From positions 434,001 to 498,000 of the forward strand of contig NZ_JAJSOH010000001.1 of the NCBI RefSeq assembly GCF_021277265.1: 64,000 nucleotides of DNA. The letters are read 5' to 3'. The position numbers were made by a program, and so were the translations under genes. Numbering within the stretch: the stretch's first letter is position 1; each line of letters begins with the position of its first letter. This DNA is from Kineosporia rhizophila. Lineage in GTDB: Bacteria; Actinomycetota; Actinomycetes; Actinomycetales; Kineosporiaceae. Shown piece by piece: positions 1 to 7,015 of this stretch. The notes under the pieces are model-generated. The model was given only the letters and a program-made list of their open reading frames with translations, did not search any database and had not been told where the DNA came from.

Positions 1-49
1 GGTCGTCGACCACGGCAACACGGATGGGCTGGTTCAACACGGTGTACAT
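1..49 (-). CDS. Response regulator, N-terminal fragment (cut by window edge)
   Basis: Only the first 16 codons lie in the window, reading MYTVLNQP then IRVAVVDD. The IRVAVVDD stretch is the first beta strand and acidic pair of a receiver domain. The gene lies directly downstream of a NarL-type histidine kinase on the same strand, 132 bases away, so it is almost certainly the cognate response regulator. The ATG at 49 is preceded by an AGG. The output domain is outside the window; a LuxR-type HTH is expected from the kinase family but not seen. Confidence 0.75.
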   Translation of the reverse strand, partial: MYTVLNQPIRVAVVDD

Positions 50-73
50 CCTGCCCGTCAGGGGTTTGTTTTA

Positions 74-130
74 GGACGCTGGCCCGCCTCTTTGGTGACC
101 ATCGGCACCTTGGGTGCGGGAGGGCGTCCT
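74..130. other. Weak dyad between kinase and response regulator
   Basis: The 132-base gap contains GGACGC near 75 and its complement GCGTCC near 124, about 45 bases apart. It could form a processing or attenuation hairpin between the kinase and regulator cistrons. The arms are short and the loop is long, so this is weak. Confidence 0.2.
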
Positions 131-181
131 CAATTTTGCTTTTGAAGGCCGTAATTCGTGCCTTTGGGTGTTGAAAGGTGT

Positions 182-1606
182 TCAGCCGGCGTGCGGCAGC
201 GCCGTCTGGTTCATCAGCGACTCGCTGGACACAGCCGTGGTCAGCCGGGCCCGCACCAGCCAGCCGCCCAGGTGCGAGCGGCCGATCTCGAGAGTGCCGT
301 CGCACGAGGCCGCCCGCTCGCGCATACCGACCAGACCGTGCCCCGAGCCGAAGGTGGACGAACGACCTACCGGCATCGGCTGCCCGGTGGCCGCACCGAC
401 CGCTGGAATGCCGGAGGGCTGGGTGGCGGCCCGCCGGGACCAGCGGGTGCCCGCGCCCTCAGCCGACGAGGTCCCCCGCCCACCGTCGTCGTGGACCTCG
501 ATGACCAGCTGGTCCCCCGAGGGCTCGAGGGCCACCAGCGCCTGCCCGGCCCGGGCGTGGATCAGCGCGTTGGTCAGCGCCTCCTGCACGATCCGGACCG
601 CCGCCAGCTCCACCGCGGCCGGCAGGATCGGCTGGATCGGCGGCAGACCCAGCTGGACCGGCATGCCCACCGCCTGCATCCGGGCCGCGATCTCGGGGAT
701 CTCGGCCAGCGTGGTCTGCGGGGCCAGGGCGGCTCCCGAGTCGGTGGAACGCAGAACCTTCACCACCTGACGCATGGCGGCCAGGGTGTGCTGCCCGTCC
801 AGGGCGATCCAGCGCACGGCCTCGCGCAGCTGCTCGGGCTGGGCGTCGGCGACCCGGTCGGCGGCCTGGGCGCGCAGCACCACGGCGCTGATGTGGTGCG
901 CCACCACGTCGTGCAGCTCCCGGGCGATCCGGGTGCGCTCGGCCATCACCATCTGGTCGGTCTCGATCTTGCGCAACCGTTCCACCTCCTGCTGCCGCCG
1001 GCGTAGCTCCTGGTTCGCCTGCTCCTGCCGATAGGACGCACGGCCGAGCAGAACGGTGGCAACGAAGGCGCAGCCGAACAGCGCGGTGCGGGAGAAGTTG
1101 AAGTCCCAGAACGAGTAGGCCTCCGGGTACTGCAGGAGCGACAGGAGGGGCCACGACTGCCAGTCCGGCCCGCTGACCCAGTCGTGCCGGAACACCCCGA
1201 AGAGGCCGACGAGAAGTCCCCAGTGGGCACGCATGGCCCCGCGCGCCGCCACCGTGTACCCGGCCAGGGCGTAGGGCAGGATGTGCCAGTTGCTGCTCAG
1301 CCAACTGCCGTAGGCGTCGGGGTAGAACAGCGCCAGGGCGATCAGGGTGAGCCGGGGGAAACGGTCGCGGGTGAGCAGCACCAGCGTGATCACCGCTCCG
1401 AGAGCCTGGTACTCGTACACGCCGATGCCCGGGTACCAGCCGTGCCGGGGCAGCCAGTACATGGCCAGGGCCCAGCTCAGGCCCACCGCGGTGGCCACCA
1501 GCGCCGGACGCCCGGGGGGCAGGACCCGGTCGCGCAGGAACACGGCGACCCGCACGGCCGGGCTCGGGCTCGTGCTCGTGCTCGGCCTTGGGGACGGGCT
1601 CGTCAC
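182..1606 (-). CDS. NarL-family sensor histidine kinase
   Basis: A 474-residue membrane sensor kinase that would phosphorylate the response regulator encoded just downstream. The first ~190 residues hold several hydrophobic segments. A short coiled region rich in Q/E/R (about 190-215) precedes the HisKA_3 dimerisation box with phospho-acceptor His in RIARELHDVVAHH near residue 232. The C-terminal HATPase_c domain shows the N-box region, a DDGGRG motif near 370 and GHGLVGMRERA near 425. The N-terminus is a Ser/Thr/Pro-rich tail (PSTSTSPSP) written in a short 6-base repeat. It faces away from the FemX gene, so the promoter lies between 1607 and about 1880. The signal sensed is unknown. Confidence 0.9.
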   Translation of the reverse strand: MTSPSPRPSTSTSPSPAVRVAVFLRDRVLPPGRPALVATAVGLSWALAMYWLPRHGWYPGIGVYEYQALGAVITLVLLTRDRFPRLTLIALALFYPDAYGSWLSSNWHILPYALAGYTVAARGAMRAHWGLLVGLFGVFRHDWVSGPDWQSWPLLSLLQYPEAYSFWDFNFSRTALFGCAFVATVLLGRASYRQEQANQELRRRQQEVERLRKIETDQMVMAERTRIARELHDVVAHHISAVVLRAQAADRVADAQPEQLREAVRWIALDGQHTLAAMRQVVKVLRSTDSGAALAPQTTLAEIPEIAARMQAVGMPVQLGLPPIQPILPAAVELAAVRIVQEALTNALIHARAGQALVALEPSGDQLVIEVHDDGGRGTSSAEGAGTRWSRRAATQPSGIPAVGAATGQPMPVGRSSTFGSGHGLVGMRERAASCDGTLEIGRSHLGGWLVRARLTTAVSSESLMNQTALPHAG

Positions 1607-1879
1607 CGTTCGACGATACGGCCGGGGAGGCGGGCCGGGCCTCCTCCCGGAGGATGAACCCCCTCGTTCCCGAACCTCGTTCTAGAGGACGAGCCGGGCG
1701 CGCACAGACCGTTCCGGCGCCCGATGTGGTCAACGGTCCGGTGCAGCCACGCTTCCGGCATGCCTGGAACCGATCTACGCGGCACCCCCACCGGCCTTCT
1801 GCGGGGCAGGCCGGCTCACACCCTCCGGCTACGGCCCGAGGCTGCTTCGGCGCTGTGGCCGAAGTCCCGGACGGGCCTG

Positions 1880-2989
1880 GTGGTGCAGGCGATCGACGCC
1901 CGGCAGCACGCCCGCTACGCCGAGTCGCACTCGGCCAGCATCCTGCAGACCCCGGCCTGGGCCGGGGCGAAGCCGTCCTGGCGCAGCGAGAGCATCGGCT
2001 GGATCGAGCAGGGGGAACTCGTCGGCGCTGCGCTGGTGCTGCACCGGCCGGTGCCCGGCACCAACCGGAGCCTGGCCTACGTGCCGGAGGGGCCGGCCCT
2101 GCCCTGGCACCAGGTGGTGCGCGAGCCCGCCCGGTGGCTGGACCCGTTCCTGGCCCACCTGCGCTCGCAGCACGCGTTCGCCGTGCGGATCGGGCCGGCC
2201 CAGGCGGTGCGCACCTGGAGCACCGCCACCGCCAAGCGCGGCCTGGCCGCCCCCGGGGCCCGCCGCTTCTCCGACCTCGAACCCGACCAGGTGCACCCGG
2301 AGGGCACGGCGTTGCTCGAGGTCCTGCGCGAGAAGGGCTGGACCTCGCTGGAGGACGAGTCGGGGCACTTCAGCGCCGGCCAGCCGCGGCTCGGGGTCCG
2401 GCTGGACCTGCGCGGGCAGACCCCGCAGGACCTGCTCAAGGGCATGAACCAGCAGTGGCGGCGCAACGTGAAGCGCTCGGCCGCGGCCGGGGTGCGGGTA
2501 CGCCCGGGCTCGGAGGCCGACCTGGCGGTGTTCCACCGGCTCTACGTCGAGACCGCCGAGCGGGACGGCTTCACCCCGCGCCCGCTGAGCTACTTCCGGA
2601 CCATGGGGGACGCCCTGGGCCCGGTTCTGCGGCTCTGGGTGGGCGAACTCGAGGGTGAGGCACTGGCCGCGGCGATCACCGTCGACGCGGACCGCACCTG
2701 CTGGTACACCTACGGCGGCTCGACCTCCCGCAACCGCGACGCCCAGGCCTCGACCGCGGTGCAGTGGGCCGCGATGCGGGCCGCGCTGGCCCGGGACTGC
2801 TGGGTCTACGACCTACGCGGTATCGCCGACACCCTGGACGAGGCCGAGAAACTCTCCGGGCTGCTGCGTTTCAAGCTGGGCACGGGCGGATCCGTGGTGG
2901 AGACCGCCGGGGAGTGGGAGTTCGTTCTTTCCCCGCTGTGGCACAAGGCGTTTCAGGCTCATCAGCGTATCCAGAAGGCGCGGTCATGA
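1880..2989 (+). CDS. FemX/FemAB-type peptidoglycan bridge aminoacyltransferase
   Basis: The protein matches the FemABX family that adds amino acids from aminoacyl-tRNA to the lipid II stem peptide on the cytoplasmic face of the membrane. Typical features are the N-terminal SASILQTPAWAGAK region, a central GMNQQWRRNVKRS segment, and the late STAVQWAAMRAA and WVYDLRG motifs of the second GNAT fold. The frame is open from an ATG at 1724. I prefer GTG 1880 because homologues begin within a few residues of the QAID segment and the first 52 codons look non-conserved; 1724 or 1760 remain possible. It overlaps the next gene by 4 bases (ATGA), so the two are translationally coupled and probably act in the same cell-wall step. 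Confidence 0.85.
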   Translation: MVQAIDARQHARYAESHSASILQTPAWAGAKPSWRSESIGWIEQGELVGAALVLHRPVPGTNRSLAYVPEGPALPWHQVVREPARWLDPFLAHLRSQHAFAVRIGPAQAVRTWSTATAKRGLAAPGARRFSDLEPDQVHPEGTALLEVLREKGWTSLEDESGHFSAGQPRLGVRLDLRGQTPQDLLKGMNQQWRRNVKRSAAAGVRVRPGSEADLAVFHRLYVETAERDGFTPRPLSYFRTMGDALGPVLRLWVGELEGEALAAAITVDADRTCWYTYGGSTSRNRDAQASTAVQWAAMRAALARDCWVYDLRGIADTLDEAEKLSGLLRFKLGTGGSVVETAGEWEFVLSPLWHKAFQAHQRIQKARS

Positions 2990-4071
2990 CGTTTCGGCTG
3001 ACGATCGACGAACCCCGCTGGCACGCCGCGATCCGGCGGGCAGCCGCGCAGTCTCCCGGGCTGGTGCCGGTGATCAAGGGCAACGGCTACGGTTTCGGGC
3101 GCGAGCGGCTGGCCGAGCTCTGCGGCCGCCTCGGGGTGGACACCGTCGCCGTCGGGACCGAGGCCGAGATACCCTCGGTACGGCTGGGTTTCCACGGGAC
3201 GATCGCGGTGATGGCGCCGCTGGGCACAGCCGACCTGAACCCGGAACCGCGGCCGACGCAGGTGTTGCGCACGGTGGCCCACGCTTCGGTGGTGCGTCAC
3301 CTGGCCGGCCTGGGGGCGGCCGGACCGGCGGCGGTCCTCGAGCTGGACTCCCCGGTGCATCGGCACGGTGTAACTCTTTCCGAGCTGGCCGAACTGGCCG
3401 CTCCGCTGCGTCAGGTGCGGCTGGCCGGCGTAGCGATGCACCTGCCCAGCGGCGGCGACCGGCGGCGGGTACTGGAGTCGGTGCACCTGGCCCTGGACGC
3501 GCTCGGGCGGGCCGGGATCCCGCTCAGCACTTTCTGGGTCTCGCACCTGACCCCGCCGGAACTGGCCCTGGTGCGGGCGGCTCATCCGGGCGTGCAGGTG
3601 AGGCCGCGGATCGGGACCAGCCTCTGGCTGGGCGACCGCCAGGCCTTCCGGGCCAGTGGCACCGTGCTCGATGTTCGCCGGATGCCGCACCGGCAGGCGG
3701 TGGGCTACCGGCAGCGCCGGTTCGCCGGGGGCACGCTGCTGGTGGTCTCCGGCGGCACCGCGCACGGAGTCGGGCTGTACGCCAGCGCCGCCCACAGCGG
3801 TCTGCGGGACGTGCTCAAGGGCGCGGTGCTGGGGGCCGCGCGCGGGGCAGGCTGGGCGCCCTCACCGTTCCACTGGGCCGGGCACCGGCTGCACTTCGCC
3901 GACGTGGCGCACATGCAGGTCTCGATGCTGGCGGTGCCGCCCCATCTGAGCGCGCCGACGGTGGGCGACCGGCTGGACTGTGACATCCGGATGACGGTGA
4001 GTACGTTCGACGCGGTGGAACTGAGGCCGGGGGTGAGCGAGCCGGAGGCGAGCTGGCCGGCGGCTTCCTGA
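2986..4071 (+). CDS. Alanine-racemase-like PLP enzyme
   Basis: A 361-residue protein with the Alr N-terminal TIM-barrel. The PLP lysine motif is VIKGNGYGFG (Lys31), where canonical Alr has VKANAYGHG. The C-terminal beta domain keeps a VGYRQRRF segment that probably aligns with the catalytic tyrosine loop of Alr. The ATG at 2986 overlaps the FemX stop codon. Pairing with FemX suggests it provides or edits an amino acid for the peptidoglycan bridge. Several usually invariant positions in the Lys motif differ, so racemase activity on alanine is not certain. It could act on another amino acid or serve as a PLP-binding partner. Confidence 0.8.
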   Translation: MTFRLTIDEPRWHAAIRRAAAQSPGLVPVIKGNGYGFGRERLAELCGRLGVDTVAVGTEAEIPSVRLGFHGTIAVMAPLGTADLNPEPRPTQVLRTVAHASVVRHLAGLGAAGPAAVLELDSPVHRHGVTLSELAELAAPLRQVRLAGVAMHLPSGGDRRRVLESVHLALDALGRAGIPLSTFWVSHLTPPELALVRAAHPGVQVRPRIGTSLWLGDRQAFRASGTVLDVRRMPHRQAVGYRQRRFAGGTLLVVSGGTAHGVGLYASAAHSGLRDVLKGAVLGAARGAGWAPSPFHWAGHRLHFADVAHMQVSMLAVPPHLSAPTVGDRLDCDIRMTVSTFDAVELRPGVSEPEASWPAAS

Positions 4072-4147
4072 GGGTTCATACGGATTTGTCCCAAGTCGGA
4101 ACCCGACGGGCTACCGTCGAGTTGAACTCTCCAGCGGGCCCGACGTC

Positions 4148-5575
4148 GTGCCGATCAGGGGGGACACGCGGGGTTCGGGAGGGGCAGTGGGGCACAGCCG
4201 TCGACGGGCCTTCACCACCGGGCTCGCCCTCTTCTCGGTGGGCGCGCTGACCGGGGGCGTGATCCTGGCGACCTCTCTGGACAACAGCGGCCTGACCGCC
4301 GGCGCCGCCCCGGACCGGTCGCGCTGCGTCACCGCAGCCTTCCCCGGCGAGACCGAGCCCCTGGCTCCCAGCCCCTCCGCCCCGGCCACACCCCGGCTCC
4401 CGGTGGCCACCCCGAGCCCTACGGCGAGCATTCCGGCCAAGGCGATCCCGCCCGGGTGGAGCGGGGTGTGGAGCACCTCGGTGCAGGACCTGGACGGCCC
4501 CGACCTGTCCGGCCGTACCCTGCGCCAGGTGGTGCTGCCGAGCGCGGGCGGCACCGGTTTCCGGATCCGCCTGGCCAACACCTTCGGCACCGAACCGCTG
4601 CGGCTGAGCCGGGTCAGCGCGGCGCTCGCCGCGGCCAGTGGCTCGCCCGACCTGCGGGGCGGCACCGCCCGCCGGGTGACCTTCGAGGGCGCCGGTGAGG
4701 TCGAGATCCAGCCCGGCGAGCGGGTGGTCAGCGATCCGGTCGACCTCACCTTCGGCTTCGGTCAGTCGCTCGCCGTCGACCTGGTCCCGCAGGGTCCGGC
4801 CGTGGCCGGCTCCGGGCACAGCCGGTCGATCGCCACCTCGTACATCGGTGAGGGCGACCTGGCCGGCCAGACTTCCGGCGCGGCGTTCTCGGGTTCGGTG
4901 CGCTCGTGGTTCTGGCTGGAGGGCATCGACGTGCCCGACCTGGCCGGGGTGGGGGCGGTCAGCACGTTCGGCGACTCGATCACCGAGGGGATGAGCTCCA
5001 CGGTGGACCGCAACCAGCGCTGGCCGGACCTGCTGGCCGGGCGGCTGCGGGCCGACCCCTCGACCGGCGGGCTGGGGGTGCTCAACGAGGGCATCGGCGG
5101 CAACCGGGTGGCCTCGGAGAACCTGAGCTGCAACTCGCCCAGCGCCTCGGGCCTGCGCCGGTTCGACCACGACGTGCTGAGCCGGCCCGACGTGCGGGTG
5201 GTGGTGCTGGCGCTGGGCATCAACGACATCGGCTCGGGCACCCCGGCCACCACGGTGATCGACGGCCTGACCGTGCTGGCCGAGCGCGCCCGCGAGCACG
5301 GCCTGCGCGTCGCGGCGGTCACCCTCACCCCATTCACCTGCGACGACGGCTGCCTGACGGCCGAGAAGGAGCAGCAGCGCAAGCTGGTGAACGACTGGAT
5401 CCGCAGCACCGACGTGTTCGACGCGGTGGCCGACTTCGACGCGGCCGTGCGGGACCCGGCGGCGCCGGAGCGGATGGGTGCGCTGTACGACTCCGGCGAC
5501 AACCTGCATCCCAGCGATGCCGGGATGCAGGCGCTGGCCGCCAGTTTCGACCTGGACGCGCTACTCGGACGCTGA
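4148..5575 (+). CDS. Secreted SGNH/GDSL hydrolase
   Basis: A serine esterase-type hydrolase expected outside the membrane. The SGNH blocks are in order: GDSITEG (nucleophile Ser, near residue 277), GGNRV (Gly block), LGINDIG (Asn block) and DNLHPSDAGM (catalytic Asp-x-x-His, near 455). The N-terminus has SRRRAF followed by a hydrophobic stretch, compatible with a Tat-type signal or N-terminal anchor, then a Pro/Ser/Ala-rich linker (about 60-100) and a beta-rich domain before the catalytic part. GTG 4148 is the longest start. GTG 4187, directly after GGGAGGGG, is a good alternative. Its 3' end overlaps the convergent small gene by 15 bases. Substrate unknown. Confidence 0.85.
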   Translation: MPIRGDTRGSGGAVGHSRRRAFTTGLALFSVGALTGGVILATSLDNSGLTAGAAPDRSRCVTAAFPGETEPLAPSPSAPATPRLPVATPSPTASIPAKAIPPGWSGVWSTSVQDLDGPDLSGRTLRQVVLPSAGGTGFRIRLANTFGTEPLRLSRVSAALAAASGSPDLRGGTARRVTFEGAGEVEIQPGERVVSDPVDLTFGFGQSLAVDLVPQGPAVAGSGHSRSIATSYIGEGDLAGQTSGAAFSGSVRSWFWLEGIDVPDLAGVGAVSTFGDSITEGMSSTVDRNQRWPDLLAGRLRADPSTGGLGVLNEGIGGNRVASENLSCNSPSASGLRRFDHDVLSRPDVRVVVLALGINDIGSGTPATTVIDGLTVLAERAREHGLRVAAVTLTPFTCDDGCLTAEKEQQRKLVNDWIRSTDVFDAVADFDAAVRDPAAPERMGALYDSGDNLHPSDAGMQALAASFDLDALLGR

Positions 5576-6031
5576 CTGCGGCCCGGGCAGTTCGGGCTGC
5601 AGTTCGGCCTGCATCGACATCGACCCCGGGCCGGGTTTCGGGCGCCGGGGCTCACGCACCCCGGCCGATCCGCCTTCGTCAGGATCGTCACCGGCGCCGA
5701 ACCAGCCGCCGGGCCAGGGCCCGTCGCCCTGCACCGACTCCGGGCGCCGCCGCCGGCCACCCACCAGGGCACGTTCGCGGTCGGCCCGCCAGCTGGCCAT
5801 CTTCAGCTGACCGTGGGTCTTCGCCCACGCCCGGCCGACCTCCTCGGTGACCAGCCCGGCCGCCTCGGACGGAGTGTCGGCCCGCACCCCCGACGCGGTG
5901 ACCGCCAGCATGCCGTCGGCGGCGAGCATCCGGATCGTGCTGCCCACCCCCCGGCGCAGCGTGTGTTTCCGGTCGAAGGACGCCCGCAGCCCCGGCGCCT
6001 CGAACGTGATCAGAACCGCGTACCTGGCCAT
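5561..6031 (-). CDS. Conserved hypothetical protein, acidic/proline-rich tail
   Basis: A 156-residue soluble protein starting MARYAVLITFEAPG. The start is fixed by a near-perfect AGGAGGGG Shine-Dalgarno just before ATG 6031; a longer reading frame to 6100 lacks this. The first ~90 residues look folded (alternating beta and helix, including a SEAAGLVTEEVGRAW segment). The tail is rich in R, G, P and D and looks disordered. No enzyme motif is visible. It faces the SGNH gene tail to tail. Confidence 0.7.
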   Translation of the reverse strand: MARYAVLITFEAPGLRASFDRKHTLRRGVGSTIRMLAADGMLAVTASGVRADTPSEAAGLVTEEVGRAWAKTHGQLKMASWRADRERALVGGRRRRPESVQGDGPWPGGWFGAGDDPDEGGSAGVREPRRPKPGPGSMSMQAELQPELPGPQSASE

Positions 6032-6186
6032 GGACCCCTCCTGGGCCGAGCGCACCTGACGTTCCGCCGATTGTCCGCCGACTGCTGCGGCCGGGTCCAC
6101 CGCAGTACGGTTCCAGCTCAGGCTTTCCGCGGAGAGCCGAATCCGGAACGAATCCGGACGTAACCCCTCAGAGACTGGGAGAAGTC

Positions 6187-6963
6187 ATGAAGACGCGCGA
6201 GATCCGCTGCTGGCTGACCGACATGGACGGCGTTCTCGTGCACGAAGGCCTCGCGCTGCCCGGGGCGGCCGAGTTCCTGCAGAAGCTCCAGGAGAAGGAG
6301 CGCCCCTTCCTGGTGCTGACCAACAACTCGATCTACACCGCCCGTGACCTGCGGGCCCGGCTGAACGCCTCCGGCCTGGACGTGCCGGAGACCTCGATCT
6401 GGACCTCGGCCCTGGCCACCGCGCAGTTCCTGGCCGACCAGGTGCCCGGCGGCAAGGCCTACGTGATCGGTGAGGCCGGGCTGACCACGGCGCTGCACGA
6501 GGCCGGTTACGTGCTCACCGACACCGACCCCGACTTCGTCGTGCTGGGCGAGACCCGGACGTACTCGTTCGAGGCGATCACCAAGGCGATCCGGCTGATC
6601 GAGAACGGCGCCCGGTTCATCGCCACCAACCCCGACCCGACCGGTCCCTCCGCCGAGGGCCCGCTGCCCGCCTGCGGTGCGGTGGCGGCGCTGATCAGCC
6701 GGGCCACCGGCCGTGACCCGTACATCGTGGGAAAGCCCAACCCGATGATGTTCCGCAGCGCGCTGAACGCGATCGACGCGCACTCGGAGTACACCGCGAT
6801 GATCGGCGACCGGATGGACACCGACGTGGTCGCCGGGATGGAGGCCGGCCTGGAGACCTTCCTGGTGCTCACCGGGTCGACCACCCGCGACGACGTCCAG
6901 CGTTACCCGTTCCGCCCGTCGCACATCGTGCCCTCGATCGAGAGCCTGATCGAACTGGTCTGA
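6187..6963 (+). CDS. HAD-IIA family phosphatase (NagD-like)
   Basis: A 258-residue cytoplasmic phosphohydrolase. Motif I is TDMDGVL (nucleophile Asp12, acid Asp14), motif II is LTNNS, the motif III lysine is in VGKPNPMMF, and motif IV is IGDRMDTDVVAG. The inserted C2-type cap and length fit NagD/4-nitrophenylphosphatase relatives. GGGAGAAG lies 4-5 bases before ATG 6187. The substrate cannot be predicted. Transcription probably ends in the strong hairpin immediately downstream. Confidence 0.9.
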   Translation: MKTREIRCWLTDMDGVLVHEGLALPGAAEFLQKLQEKERPFLVLTNNSIYTARDLRARLNASGLDVPETSIWTSALATAQFLADQVPGGKAYVIGEAGLTTALHEAGYVLTDTDPDFVVLGETRTYSFEAITKAIRLIENGARFIATNPDPTGPSAEGPLPACGAVAALISRATGRDPYIVGKPNPMMFRSALNAIDAHSEYTAMIGDRMDTDVVAGMEAGLETFLVLTGSTTRDDVQRYPFRPSHIVPSIESLIELV

Positions 6964-6974
6964 TGCGCAAGGGG

Positions 6975-7011
6975 TTCCGGGCCGCCCGGCCCTCCACCGG
7001 GCGGCCCGGAA
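6975..7011. terminator. Bidirectional terminator hairpin
   Basis: Perfect 15-base arms (TTCCGGGCCGCCCGG and its complement) flank a 7-base loop, placed exactly between the convergent HAD and ABC permease stop codons. No U-tract follows, as is common in actinomycetes. Confidence 0.8.
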
Positions 7012-7015
7012 GTCA

